From Clytia hemisphaerica (lineage: Eukaryota > Cnidaria > Hydrozoa > Leptothecata > Clytiidae), in assembly GCA_902728285.1 (NCBI GenBank), contig CACVBU010001312.1:496001-560000 (forward strand): DNA of 64,000 nucleotides, given 5' to 3'. The position numbers were made by a program, and so were the translations under genes. Positions 1 to 13,756 of this stretch are shown piece by piece; position 1 is the first letter of the stretch, and every line of letters starts with the position of its first letter. Below the pieces are notes generated by a model. The model was not told where the DNA came from. It ran no database searches and worked only from the letters and a program-made list of their open reading frames with translations.

Positions 1-37
1 AAGTTTCCAATTAACCATTAAAGATATGAAAGCAAAC

Positions 38-3000
38 CTCTTGAGCCATTCCAGCTTTGGGCCAGGCCAGCAACAACAATGCTTCTTTTCCAACAAAATC
101 TGAATCTTTCAATTTCTCGATGACATGTAAACTGAACTCCTTTCGGTTGTATCTTGAACACAGCAATGACTGAAATACGGTGAGAAAAAGTCAAATAACA
201 TATAAGTTGAATTAATAAGTTGGCTGAAAGGTATCATTTATTCTGCTTGTTAATTTAGGGTTCCCTACATTAAGAGCAACGTTTACATCCAATCACATCC
301 AATAAATATACATATAGGCAGAATTCGCGATTTCAAATTTCAAATATTGCGAAACAAAGCTAGTTTGAATCGCAAACCTCTACAAAACCGCAGGAGCACG
401 AATCCGTTAGTGGATACCAGTAGCCTAAAACAAAGCTATACCAATTAGCAAAATTTCAATAGTCATAAAACAATGCTGAATGGAAAAAATAAAACTTATC
501 AGAGTAATAACAAACCCACCTGAAATTTGATCAATATTTCACTGCAACAGCAACACGGACAAAATTCTCTTGATTTCAAGATTTTGGATGTTTCATGATT
601 TGTGTCATCCATCGATGATGGTGAAAGAATCTTTGATCTGGATGGTGACGAAGGATTACTGGTGGTCAATCCAGTACTTGGTAAGGATAAAGCCATGCTT
701 TGTTGATCGTTTTGTTTTCGTCCTGTACCACCACTAGTGTCATTTGAACGTGACTTTTGATTGTTTTTGAGGATGATACAGTCTTGCGGAGAAGGTGATT
801 CACCTTGAAAAATTTCCAATGTAAGATATTAAAAAATGTTCATTATGAAGTATGAACTTAAATCTTGGGCTAACTGGAATATAATGAGTGAAATCTGGAA
901 CAAAAATTTCAAAACAAAAGTCTTAGATGGAAAAAGTTTGCATCATGGTCTTATGTGATGGAATTCATTACTGTAACAAAAAAATGGTAAAATATAGAAA
1001 ATACCTGAAAATGGTTTTAATTTATTGAGCCAAGTGAAGCGTGTACCATAATGCCCATTGCCTTTGATCTAAAAACAATTCATTCGATACTCATAATGCA
1101 TCAAAGAGTATACAGTGGAAAAGAAAGTCTATATACATCCTAGCATATTGTAGCGAACTAAAAGAGAAGTATGGCTTTTTACGATCAGGCACCATTCCAT
1201 GTCTAAGACATTTCTCACCTTTATCGTGTCACACATATTCTATTTCAGCATTCAAACCAGTTCAGAGAAAGATTTTACACAAAGTTAAAATCCGACAGTT
1301 CAGCATTGGTATAGGCTACATACATCCGTGTAAATCTCTTTGCTATTTATTCAGCTGACGCACAAAACTATTTTCAACGTTTTGTCAATATTCGTAACCT
1401 ATATGGCGTATTAACGCCAAGTGAACGTTGGTGTTTACAGGTTGAAAAAATCTTAAAAACGCAAGCCTTTTGAGGTATAACGGTGTTTAATTTGCGATAA
1501 TAAGTATTAGAAGACAGTGATCAATTACCTCGTGGTTATGTTTGATTTTCCAACCATCATTAGTATTCATTTTCTTTGTCATGCGCAGTAAGTACTGGTC
1601 CACTAAGATCACCTAAAAGGTAGAGGTAATAAAACAGATAATGAACTTTCGAGATGAAAATTGTCTGGAGTACTTTTTACCAATGAGCCAATTGACTTTA
1701 CTGTTTAGCAAATAGTGAGTTACATAAAGTAAATGTCAAGGTCTGTCCTATTTTGCTCAGTAAAAAATCGAAGTAGATGTAAATTAGAAAGGCTTGACCC
1801 AGCATACATAGCATATGAAAATCATCGCTTTCGACACCGAAATTGACTTGATTTTAATCATAAAACAAGGTAATACTAAAGTGCCAATTCTTAGGATCCT
1901 TGATATCTATTCTAGGACGCAATCACATGAGTTATTCAAAAAATGACTGCTAAGGTTTTGAAAAACTGCCCATGGTAAAAGAAAATTTTTTACTCACTTT
2001 TTTAGCTTTACAGTTTTGACTGTAACGTCAGACTTTAGCCTAATGATTGTGTCCTAAATTAGAATGCCATGGATCCTTAGGTTTGATCCTCTACTAAAAA
2101 GCATGACAAAAATACAAAAAATTTTCTAGACAATCTTACCGCAATTTCTTGGAAGCTCTTTCGACGAGATGAATCTGAAAGTTTGTGAAAATGGCCTCGC
2201 TTTAAATAAAATAAAAAGTTTTTGAAAACTTTAAAGTTTTCCGGGGGAAGGACAAATGATTTACAATATTACGACCAACTAATTTAGGTATAAAGAACGC
2301 ATTTCAGGCGGCAGAGCTTGAAACTTAGTTGCTGAACTCTGACCCTCATGAATGTTAAATACGTTTGTTGTTGTGTTAGCTGTGACAATTATTAATGTGC
2401 TACTATTAAGAACTACGAAAGGGTGGAATCAGGACAATCAAACCCTAAATCCTAAAAGATTTCCGAAGAAAGTGTACCATTTAGAAGATTTTCAAGTATT
2501 TGACAAGCTTGTCGATCAAGTGGAATTCTTTTCTCATTGTCTTCAGCCTTTCTTTTTGCCTGGAAAAAAAGAGAAGATTGACTGACAATCCGTTTACTGT
2601 TGACACTGTAAATCTTTGTTGGCAGAAGCAGTGTTCAAATGAATTTTCATTTTTCAGTTACAAAACTTTGAACACAGAAGGAAAAAAAAGTTAACTACAA
2701 ACTAGAATAAATCAAACGTACCTGGAATATTTGAAGGATATTATTCAAGTCGATTGTGCGTGTATCGAACAGAGAAATTACAATGCTCTGGAAACTCTCT
2801 TTGAAATGCTTCTTCATTAACTACAAACAAAAGTTTATCGATATATGGATTTTCAAGTCGGTAAGAACATTCTGGTGACGTTTTTTATGGGAGACAAAAG
2901 AAGTAATCATAATAATCTTGTTTCATTGGATATTTCGATTTGGTAAAGGTTTAGTGGTATCCATGCTATATTCCCAGCCTTATTGGAACAATTTAGAGCT

Positions 3001-6000
3001 TTTGGATCTTAAAAGTCTCATGTTATAGAAGAAGTAAATTGGAGCATTTAAAAATCAATTGTGGTCTTTTAAATCTTTGCAGGGAATCCACCTTTTTTAT
3101 CAAATATTACGACTTTGATTCTACCTACCTGTCCCATGGGCGTCAATTGATATTGTGAGTTGAATAACACTTCAGTATTTGAAATACAAATCTTTAGCAA
3201 ATCGTCCTGTTAAAAAAAAGATTAATTAATTGATATTAGATAGAGGTGCGTTGTTTTCAGATTTGGTCTCATGAAAATGAACTGTGCCTGTATGATTTCA
3301 GCATAAACCAAATTTAATGAGACATTCGCACCCTGACTACTAAAAAAGATCGCGAAAGCCAAAGCAGGGAGATTTAGTTTGAATGAGCTTAGACTAATCG
3401 AAGCAAATTGCCAACAAGCTGAAGTGATAAGATACATGATGTTTTCACAAATCTCTTAATGTGATAATGTCGAAGGTTTTTCACCTTTTCCAGTTCTTTC
3501 AAAAGCTCTTCCGCGTGCCCTGGGTTCCCCAAGTCCATGTGCAAGTAAGCAAAACATAAGCTGTCCAGTGGTTGTAGTCTAAATTAAAAAACGTATTTTT
3601 GTATTGAAGAAATGAAATATTTCGTCAATTGGTTGGGTACATAAAAATAGCTTGCAGTTTACCTTAGAGACTCTAGGAAAATGTCTCCGCATTGAAAGGG
3701 TTTTTTGGGGGGAATTTTGCTTCCAGATACCGCTTAAGAATGGCGTGTGCCAGAAAAGAATTTTCCACGTTTTTGCGTTACCAGTCTCCTCAAAAGCAGA
3801 CCACGTCGCTGAGCGTGTTAATCCACAATATAAAGATGCAAGTACAATTGCGTAATTCCTAATTGACTTTTTTCCATTGCTGTTTTATATATGATAAAGA
3901 GAACAGATAAAAGACATTTTTTAAATGCTTGATGACTGGTGTTTGAAGAAAACGTTGGGGCTACCTAATATACATAAGTCAGTGTTTTTTACACTTTTGG
4001 CAAAAACGTGAAAACTAATTTTCGTCAAAAACGGTTTTTTCAGTCTAAAATCACGATTCTTGAGTATTTTGGGATGAGCACTTCCAATAAGTTGCAAATT
4101 ATAATTTCAAATCTGTTGAAACTTTTTCTTCGAGCATTACTTGATGAGATATTCCAAAAAATTAGATTTTGTGTTTTTCTCATTTGAAATTGTTATATTC
4201 AAATTTCAAAGTTCTAAATACGATTTCCTTACACCTTCATCCCTGAAATTCGAAAAACACAAGCGAAGAGCACTTTTTTATTGCTTATTCCGTCACAAAA
4301 GTCAGTTAAAGCTAAACATAAATTTTTAAATGATTTTGAGTCCTATAACATCTAGACTTGGTGGAAAGTCTGCTGAGTCGTACAAGATTACCCTAGAAAG
4401 TTTTTAGAATGATAAATCCAACCCTTACAGAGTCAATAAGTATTTGACATTCCATTTAACTTGGACTATATGGAAGCAAAATTATTTAACCATATTGATT
4501 ATCGAACAAAGAAAGAATTTTTAGCATGAACTCATAATACATATCAAGATAAAGTTAACGAATTTTAACAATGAAAACTAATGAAATAATCTAAAGGAGC
4601 TGAGAAAGATTAATATTCCAACAAGAAATATCAGAAAAACCTAACCATAGTAACCTCTTTGAGCTTCTTCGGACTATTCCCAGTTGAAAAGCTTAGAAAC
4701 ATAATAAGTATCAAGAACTCGATTAATTGTAGAAGTAAGATATGGATGAAATATTCCGTTTTTAAAGGGTTACCTAGTTCTAATAATGCAAAGAAGTCGA
4801 AGTCTACCAGTCACCCAAGCAATGTAACATTTCGAATTCCAACAAAAATATATATATTTTCTGGCATTTTTCAAAAGTTTCATGGAATAAATAATCTTTG
4901 CACGCTCTAAACTACAATACTTTCGATGAAAAGTTTCTTTGTCATAATATAAAACAAGTCTGTAAAAAGGAGCACTTTTGAACGAGAAGCTCAGATTATG
5001 GATTATAACTTGACATGAACGTAAAGATGCTTCTTGGTAATTTATTTCGTATTTTTTTAACACAAGAACTAGTTAGGAATATAACAATCTTAGAAGGCTC
5101 TCTATCACAAGTAACGCTTTATCAAGTGATTATCTAACCTTCTCTTCGAAAGGATTTGATGAAAACATTCGAATGTAGTAAGTCATTTAGGATGAATCAT
5201 TCCATCCGTGACATGAATGATTTTTTGTAAATTTGGAATATGTCATTCTAGAGAGCTCCAAATGAATTTATATCTTACCCTACGGATAAAGCAGGCTTTT
5301 TACTATCAGGTGGTGTAAAATTATTCTTTACAAAAAGATACTTCTGAAATGAGACCTTTTCTACCAAACTAATAAAAAAGAGTACCAGGATAAGGGGTTA
5401 TGCAAAAAGTGAAATATGGAATCCCGGCATGCTCCATTTCCAAAAAAATGTTAACTTTTCAATTCTAGGGATGCTTGAGATTGAACAAATGCTTGCTTGA
5501 ACATGATTTCTCAAATACTACCCAATAAAATTTTGAATGAAGTTAATGATTTATCCAACGAAAAAGTGGAATAACTCCTCCAGAATTGCTCTAAATGGAA
5601 TAATTCTTCCTTTTATGGATTGCGAACGCTTAAAGGCTTCTGCCTGCCAAATTTTAGCCCAAAAGCTTAAAAACTCAATGAGCTATTGCCGATGGAATAT
5701 TTCTTCCATTTCCCAATGGAATAAATTTATGATTAACTGCTCCAAACTTTGAAAGATCGTTACTTTTAGTACAATAACGCTATATAGTTCATTTAAAAAG
5801 GAATGGAATCTTTAATCTTTTCTCTCTCCAATAGAACCACTAAATTTGATAATGAACGAAAACTTGCTCTCTAAAATTTGGTTTTAAAAAAGCGCCCAAA
5901 TTTTCACGTTTTTGCCAAAAGTGTAAAAAACACTGACATAAAATATTGGCGAACAATATGCAAGAATATGGTTTGTGGACCGTAAAAATGTATATGAAGT

Positions 6001-9000
6001 AAACAACAGGTACTCTATTATGAAGAGGAATTTTCTGTGTGTAGACAACCCCTTATATTGTTGGAATGTTGCGAATTCAGGCGGACAATCGCAGACACCT
6101 CTTCAATATATCGTGAACACTTCGCAATATATTGCCTGACGATATATTGTGTAGTGGATGCATCCCTTATTGAAAAGCTATTAAGACATTTTGGAAAAAG
6201 TGTACTCACCTCTGTTCTTTTGATTCTTTTTTCCGCTTGTATTTGCTCATCAGTTTGACACATAAATCTATAAACAAAAAGAAAAATTATCGATTGTTAT
6301 GTTAACGACCCCAAGTCGGTTATCGATTACCGATTTTATTCACAGTTTAGGCCTTTTCATAAATTATATTGGTTGCAACGACTGCCTCGTTTTGAAACTA
6401 TTGCCAGGGTGATTAAATCCCTTCAGTCTTCAAGTGATACATCTATGAATAGAGTCAACTTTTTATGAACTCCATTGGGAATCAATTACCATAGCAATAG
6501 TTTGAAAACGAGGCAAGTGTTGCTCATAACGTAATTTGTGAAAAATGTGTACGCGATATTGCTTGATAACGCTTACAAAACTCAATGTTCTAGGCAATCT
6601 CGTTTAGATCAGCATTTATGTTTAAATATTATTTGCCTGTACCAATTGAATAGAGACGAGGTAGATTGGATTTTAAGATCACTTTTGCTAGCATTGATGG
6701 ATGATTCTTGCCATACACATTGATGATGAAATCACAAATATTCTGAATGGAAATAATATATAGCTGTGGTAATAGCGTTTAGTTGTTTGATATCAAAAGT
6801 ATGCTTTTTGTTTGCTACACCAGGTGACAAGATGTAAAAGCTGTAAATGGGATTTTGAGTAAGTCTCGGGCCTCATCGCTTAAAAATGTTCTCCAATTGG
6901 TTCATTTCACTGGCAGTCAAATTTGAAATTTGAGGCTTATTGAATTTTTATTAAATTGTTCTGTACACCACATGTACTGGTTCACATAAATATGTACAGT
7001 ATATAGTATAAAGTAATACCTTATCGAATTGTACTTGTTCTTTGCCGAATAGAGTATTGTTCAGATATTCAATCATTCCAGTTCCAAAACTGTGTTTCTT
7101 GACAAAGAAAAGATAGAAAGTCAAATTACTCTTACGCGATACTTCAGGAAGGAAATCGTTACTGTGGGAAAACTGTATTGAAATTTCCCGCCTCTTTTAG
7201 AAGGCATCGTATACGCTATTGCAAGTCATTCCAAGCGAGAAAAATTTATCGCACCTTAAATCCCTTAAATTTGAGCGTTTTTTCTTTAAATATCAATTGG
7301 GTAGTGCCCAACCCAAGGTAAGTTTTGGAATTCCAAAGTCTCCTGGGCTTCTCAGCGTAATTCAAATTAAATTTCCATAAAAATATAATCTATGGTACAA
7401 GATTAAGTAGTACAATGGTAGAGCATCCGGTTAAGGTGTACAAGATCGTTGGTTCAATCCCCGACTGGGTCATACCAAAGACTTTGTACCTCAGTACTGC
7501 AACTTTGCTAGATGCTTGAGAAGGATCGAAGGTAAGTGGAGCAGTCAAGGAAGAAGGAGTGGCACCCCTCTCCTTCTTTTGGATCGACAGCTATCGAAAG
7601 AGGAGCCCTCGAGCCGCCTCTGACTGCGGTCACAAACTAAACCAGATGAAATTCAACTAACCTTTCGCTCGAGTCTTATGTTTTCATTCTTCATGTGTTC
7701 AAGGACGGCTGTAGGTTGCATTCCAGCCATTTCGAAGTACCCTTTGACGCTGGTGAAATCAAAACTTGGTTCACATCTGAAAAAAAAGAGTTGTAAAAAG
7801 TCTAGTCGAAAAAGATTATAACAAGAGGGCGTCTTGCAGCCCCGGTTGAGCTATCAGTGTAAAAAAACTTCTAAAAATCAAATAGGGAAAAAAATTCTAA
7901 TTGTTCCCGCAGTTCAAAAATTCCAGCGGGAAAAGGTTTGGAGGACAATGTTAAGTCAATTTTCCACTGAAGGTGAGATTATAGAGTATTTTTTTCTACC
8001 GAGAACAAATATTGGGCAAATTTTCAAGTGGGGTTGGGGCCTCGCCGGGTCTGTGACACAGACTTTAAAGATGACTTTCTTTTGAGAATAATATGTATCG
8101 ATCATCCTGGCGATATTTAAGATCAGACAAGAGATTTATCCATTTGCCTTTTTACGGGTTTATTTTCCCGATAAAGTAGAACAAACTACCTCATTAAGAA
8201 GGTTGCAAGTGAGACGGCTGATGATTTCAATGCTTTGATCAAAATTTCATCGTTTGGTCTGCTCATCAAATCACAACAAAGTAAAAGATGTGATTCACAC
8301 AGTAAATGATAATACACCATGGGATTCGAAAATTCACTTTCTTCAATTAGTTTGGTAATCTTTTGACCCACATCCGTTGAGATGTGTTTTTCGAAGCTGC
8401 ATACACTCCATGGTGATGATGTTGCGCCGCCCTTCTCTCTGAAAAAAGACAAAAAATGATAATACTAGGTCTTAGTATTGTTCATTTGGAAGGAGTGAGA
8501 GAATTTTTCTATCAATTTTTCGATCAGGGTGTTAAGACAATCGATGTTGGGACCTTTTCTGAGAGGGGATTTTTGAAAATGTGAGAATTTTTATAAAATT
8601 TTAAGTTGAGAGCGTACGTAATATCGTCTTAAGTTATGTTGATCGGAATAAAACGGAAATTGGAAAAAAATACGAAAAGAACCAGAAAGAACTTTATATC
8701 GGAGCATTATTTCGTCTACAAGTTTTTATATATAATCTTTGTGCACAATACACGCTTTTTTATAAGAATGGTGTTTTCCCATTACATCACGGATAATCTT
8801 ATCTTCTTAATTCATCATGAAATATTCTTAAGGTATTCCTAGGTTGGGATTTAACCCAACCTAAATTTAAAGTCTTTTCCAAAAAAATTGGCAGTCCGGA
8901 CGTTTTGATAGATTGCTCTTGAAGGAGAGAAGATATAGTTAAAAGTAATACCTTTAAGTAATAGATTTGGAGCCTGAAAAATTTTCAAAATTTTGGAAAT

Positions 9001-12000
9001 AGAAAATATTTGTGAACTGTGAACTTTTCTGATTTCAAAAATGCTTTCTTATCTTTCTACGACCAAAAATTACAGGCAGCCAGGTCGACCCTCGTTTACT
9101 TTGTAAGATTAATTACCGAAAGATATATCCCCGTTTATCATGAGTTATTAATTCAATTCTTATTAAGTAGTTGCCTATAAGAAAAATAGATATGCTCATA
9201 TTGAGCTCCGTTCCTTATTTACTTTGTTAGAACCAATTACCGAAATATGTCCCCGTCTATCAAGAGTTATTGATGATCTAACTTTCGCTAGGGCGAATTT
9301 AATAAACTTACTTTGTTCTTTTAGGGACTTTGATGAACATGAGGACGAAGGACATACTAGTTGCCACACAAACAACATCTTGGTATGGATACATACCAAC
9401 CAAACAAGTTTCCAGATCCTTCGGTGGACAAGTCTGTAATGATGGAAAGATTTTCATCAATAAATATACACGCACACCAATTAGAGCTCAATTTTTCAAC
9501 TATTCCAAGGTTCAATAGTTGTAAATAGTGTAAATAGCGCACCCCTACGCGCGAAAAATATAAAATTTTCAAAAAAAAGAAAAAAATTCCTCCAAACTTG
9601 CCAAATTTCAGTCAAACCCAACCATTTTTAGACATACACAATCAAGACAGAAATTATCAGATTTTAGCTCAACTTAAGTTGACAATAGGCTTTTTCATTA
9701 ATTGATTGTAAGATAACAAGTTGAAAAGGAATGAATACAGTTAGTTCTTCTAAGATAAAACGCGACCTTTAAGGTTCAGCTATAAGGGTCTTTAACGACT
9801 CGTTAGCCTTTAAAAGATCCTTGAAAACTACGAGCTAGATCTTTTAACACTTTCATTGTAATAGGCTGGATCCAAGGGTTTGTTGAAGTTTGTTATTGTT
9901 AAGGTTACATACCTTTAAAAGCCATTGATATGGGTATCTATCATAGGCCGAAGAATGGGTTCTTTTTCTTGGCTCAATATCATTACTAGGGCCCAGTCCA
10001 CCATCTTCGATCATGGAGAGATCTTTATTGACAGACACGTAATCCATGAAGTAATTGGTTTCCAGGAAGATCTCTGTTGGTCCACGATCTCGAGCACGAT
10101 AAGGTTGTTTTGCTTTACCAGCTGCTATAAGAGAAAAGTAATCATCGATGCAGAACCTCAAAATATAATTAGGCCATTTCACAGTCGCAAAGCGTAATGG
10201 GTAATCAGGACCACTGCGCGCTAATGACGATTTACTATTGGTCCAAAGTTTTGAAATTTTTTGAAGAGTTTTGCGTCTGGCCAACCAGAAGTCGCTACTG
10301 GAGCACAACCAATGTTTAATTTCGACTGTGAAATGGCCAATGTCAAGCAGGATTTCTTCTTAGAATAACCCACTGATATCTGACAGATAAAATAGTTGAA
10401 TTTCCCTTTAAAAGAAGTCATAAGCTTTTTTTCCGCAATGGAAAACAATGAATTCAAAGTGATGTGGAAATTGGATGATAAATACTGTAGTTCTTAAAAA
10501 TCGACTTCGATCGAATTTTTTCGTCCGACCTTTAGTAAAAAACAAATAATTCGTAGAAATTAAATGGGATTGTTTTAGTTCTGGTCTGAGCAACAATACT
10601 TACCTTTATTAGCTATTTCGGCATTTTTGGAAAACTTGCATTCTTTAAACATTTCTTTTGTACATCCAGAAACAAAGGGATAAAGGCGAGAAGTGAAAAT
10701 CTCCAATCCATTACTGGTGACAGTGTATAGAAGTGAATTTGTATGTTTGGCACTCAAACAATCTGACGTGTAACTGTAGTCTAAGATGAGTCCTTTTGAG
10801 TTCCACGTGTCGTAGAGGTAACCATGTGTTCCAGTTGAGAAAAAAAGAGGCATGGAGAGGAGAACTGGGAAGGAGTGTGGTTTTAAGAAAGCATTCCAAG
10901 GCCATGGCATTTTCTCCTCAACTTCCAATTGTTTGTGTTCAGCGATATCTGAAAAAGTAAAACAAAAAAAATTTCTGAAAACTAGGCATTCAGACAGAAG
11001 AGGAAGTATCCACGATCAGAGAGAGAAAATGTATTTTTATGAAAAGATGGAAAATCTTAATTACACCAAGAAGCATCTATATTCAATATCAAATAAAAAT
11101 GTTTGAAGTTATTTCAATAATGTACCGTATGGCTCACAAAATACTACGACTTCGTTACTTTCATTCAAAATATGATAGTTTAACTAAATTCAAGGTATAC
11201 AACTTTCTAGCAAAAGAAGCCTTAAGCTCAACCAAGACCAGGAGTATTCAATCTGAGTGGTTTGTCAAAAGATCCAAAATTCGTTTGGTCCAAAACATAA
11301 ATTAATTAGTAGCCTTCATGTAACAGTAACAGCTTTTACAATAAAGAAAGTATCCATATAATAGGTCACTAACCTTCCAAAAAGATAGGCAGCCATTGTA
11401 GACTATGTATTCTTTCAGTGTTTCCCGAGAAAGAGATATCATCCTCCTCAAATCTTCGATACAGATGTGTAGTACTGGTGACTGTGGCATAATTGACGTG
11501 ACCTTCTTTGGTGGGCATCTGTCCAAGGAACGAGCAACATAGTGGGTGACCAACAAGGATTGTATGTTCACCTGAAATGTAATGATTCAACCAAAAAAGT
11601 ATAGTGGAAGGCTAGAAATGAATCTATAGTGGAGTCGCCATAACTCGAACCCACACGGGGACCACAAATTTGTTTAAGTTAAGGAAATTTTTAGTTATAA
11701 AAATTGATTTATAAGGCATTGTTAACTGAAGGGACGATTAAACCTGTTCGAGTTAAGGAGACATTCGAGTTATACCGGGTGACCCACGAAAAAGTTCAGA
11801 CGTTTCCCGACATCTTGAGGCCGAATAAATGTCCCAAAGTGCTTGGAGTTTTGATATTTAGAAAGTAGATATCCTAACTTTAAATTTGAGCCATCACTTT
11901 TTAAATTTGACCAACTTGTTCTCTACTTATGAGCTTTTAAAGTCAAAATTCACTTTTCGAAAAGTGTAAAAAACACGTAAAATAAGATTTTCACTGTCAA

Positions 12001-13746
12001 TTTTGTTGACAATAAGATGAAATAATTTTTTTTCTGTTTTTTTTTTTTTGCTATACCATACTTTAGGTGTACAATTTCTGGCATCAGAAGCTTTTGCAAA
12101 TAATGATTTCATGATTGTATGATACGAAACAATTAGATACAACTCATTACAGTGGAGTCTTTTTAACTCGAACCTCCATTACTCGAATATATCCGTAACT
12201 CTAGCAAGTTTTCTGGTCCCTTCAGTGCAATGCCTTCCCAACAATGCCTTATATATAAACTCAACTCCATATCTTAAAATTTCTATACCCCAAACAAATT
12301 TGTGTCCCACGTACGAGTTCGAGTTTTGAAGACTCAACCGCATCGCTGTTCCAAAAGCTATTTCAATAAGTTTAAAAAATAGATTTCATCATGCACGTTC
12401 ATTTTAATGATCAATCGGATGTAGGATAATAGCAATAGTGAAACAAACCTGTCACTTCTTTGGAAGATGATTTAGTATCAATGTAAGGTTTCTCTTCCTG
12501 GATAGATTGCATTTGCATCATACCATGACCACCTTTAGATTCGAATTCATTGATTGATGAAGTGGAAGTAGCTTGGTCAAAATCCCATAACGTCGTTTGT
12601 ACTGGCATGTTATTTGACTTTGATGGTTTTGATGTGAGAACTGAGACTGTGGTTTTCTCAAGACCGTCTGTTTGGGTTGTTGAGTCACTAAAGGTTATGG
12701 AATCTTCATTTAATATACAAATCACACTGTCTTCACATGTACAAAAGATAATTAAAAAGACTTTTGAACCCATACCTTTTCTATGTGAAAAAGTTCCCAA
12801 AGAAGATGTTGGGACAGTTATATACAAAAAAAACTAAGAAAAATTGAGTCATTGTCACAATAAATGATCCCTAACTTATTTTTAAAGGGCCTATGTCTTC
12901 TTATTGAAGAGTTTTTGAAATTGAGGTTCTCGGGACGTAGGCCCCTTTAAAAATAAAGTAAGGAAATGTGGCATTATCATTACTTTATGCGTGGCAAAAG
13001 ACTTACTCAAGAAGTTCAGAAACGTCTTCTCCTTGATAAACCTTTTCATCTGATGGTTGGTGAAGATAAACTTGAATAACACGAATTTCAGTTTTGGAGG
13101 CAAAGGCAATCCAATTTAATGAAAAAGCTACACTTCTTATATTGATAGTGGTTTCAACTTCTACCATGCGTATGAAATCAATTGTGAGGACACTATCATC
13201 CTCTGGTAAATCAGCAGACATAACTTCTTTGAAAGCGTAAAGATAGATTTTCTTTGAACTTGATATGGCAACATTATGACGAGAGTTACATAGGGCAATA
13301 TCAGTTGCAGGTTGACGTAAACCAGCAAAATCAATAACAGAAAACTTGTTTCGTGTATGATTATTATTGTGTCGGTTAATTGAATACCCGCTACTTAAAG
13401 GGGCAACATTCTTCTGTGGGTTACCAAGCATAATATTTGAATATACTCTAGCTTGACAGTTCATTTCCCTAGCTGACAATCCAACACGATAATCTTGAAG
13501 CTTAGATTCAAGTGACACCAAGAATTGCTTATCATCAGAAAACAACATTTTGATTGGGATTCCATTTGAAGGAAATTTGTGTAAAACATTATGTGTACCA
13601 CCTTTGAGATCAATTATGCTGATGCTACCATACAATGAACCAATGAGAACTTTATCATCATTGGTGCAGCAAATACACGATGCATCGTATTGGTCAGTGA
13701 AATTCTTTTGCTCCACAAATGGATGGCAAAGTACAGTACGTACCAT
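38..13746 (-). CDS. HPS3: HPS3 orthologue (BLOC-2 complex subunit), multi-exon, 3' end off window
   Basis: Cytosolic subunit of BLOC-2, which acts in traffic to lysosome-related organelles. Readable coding exons, 5' to 3' on the minus strand: 13007-13746, 12449-12780, 11374-11571, 10604-10948, 9913-10358, about 8190-8438, 7662-7776, 7020-7097, 6210-6267 (weak), 3485-3578, 3129-3206, 2722-2820, 2140-2199, 1529-1612, 1005-1068, 520-803 and 38-169. Most junctions have GT-AG sites with matching phase. Start MVRTVLCHPF parallels the vertebrate HPS3 start (MV then HPF). Other matching blocks are HLYRRF with LQWLPIF (exon 3), LLYTVTSNGLEIFTSRL (exon 4), YYHLLCESHLLL (exon 6) and GYFEMAGM (exon 7). 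The exon at 520-803 carries a Ser/Pro-rich insert. The sum is near 1150 codons, longer than the roughly 1000 of vertebrate HPS3. The 5' boundary of exon 6 and the joins around 6210-6267 are unresolved, so a small exon may be missing. The last exon lies beyond position 1. Confidence 0.85.
6353..6544. repeat. Foldback/MITE-like inverted repeat in an HPS3 intron
   Basis: Two imperfect arms of about 50 bp face each other. The left contains CTGCCTCGTTTTGAAAC and the right contains its complement GTTTGAAAACGAGGCAAG, with a short centre. Both ends read TTTTCAyAAATTA towards the middle. A related right arm recurs at about 35768-35822 (AATACGAGGCAAGTG, then TAATTTATGAAAAGG), so this is a dispersed family. 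No coding capacity. Confidence 0.55.
7400..7645 (+). repeat. tRNA-derived SINE in an HPS3 intron
   Basis: The head looks like a tRNA: an A-box-like TAGTACAATGG at about 7407-7417 and a B box GGTTCAATCCC at 7451-7461, spaced as in pol III internal promoters. An unrelated body of about 170 bp follows, with a local GGAG/CTCC-rich hairpin around 7550-7610. It lies antisense to HPS3, just 3' of the exon at 7662-7776. It is not a functional tRNA because the acceptor stem does not pair. The family name is unknown to me and the 3' limit is approximate. Confidence 0.6.
11627..11785. mobile_element. pogo/Tigger-like MITE remnant
   Basis: It starts AGTGGAGTCGCCATAACTCG and closes with an inverted ATTCGAGTTATACC at about 11763-11776. 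Ends of the type CAGTnGAnTC followed by ACTCGAAC are typical of pogo/Tigger-like non-autonomous elements. It lies in the HPS3 intron between the exons at 12449-12780 and 11374-11571, close to a second copy. No transposase is present. Confidence 0.5.
12149..12339. mobile_element. pogo/Tigger-like MITE, second copy
   Basis: The left end is ACAGTGGAGTCTTTTTAACT followed by CGAACC. The right end is its imperfect complement: ACGAGTTCGAGTTTTGAAG and then ACTCAACCG. Length is about 190 bp. It sits in the same HPS3 intron as the copy at 11627, and the pair may be one interrupted insertion or two independent ones. Confidence 0.55.
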
Positions 13747-13754
13747 TTCTCAGT
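13747..13754 (-). other. HPS3 5' UTR fragment after a probable 5'-UTR intron
   Basis: Directly upstream of the HPS3 ATG a long pyrimidine tract ends in TTTCAG at 13755-13760, leaving only eight bases before the start codon. This looks like a 3' splice site, so transcription probably starts in an upstream non-coding exon that I could not locate. Confidence 0.45.
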
Positions 13755-13756
13755 CT

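Noticed and set aside
2140-2174. HPS3 exon starting at 2174 after TTTCAG
   Set aside because: That start gives a phase conflict with the exons on both sides. The acceptor at 2200 (ATTTAAAG) gives a 60-base exon in phase with both, so the longer form was used.
7400-7475. Functional tRNA gene
   Set aside because: A and B boxes are present but the acceptor and anticodon stems do not pair properly, and a non-tRNA body follows; a SINE head fits better.
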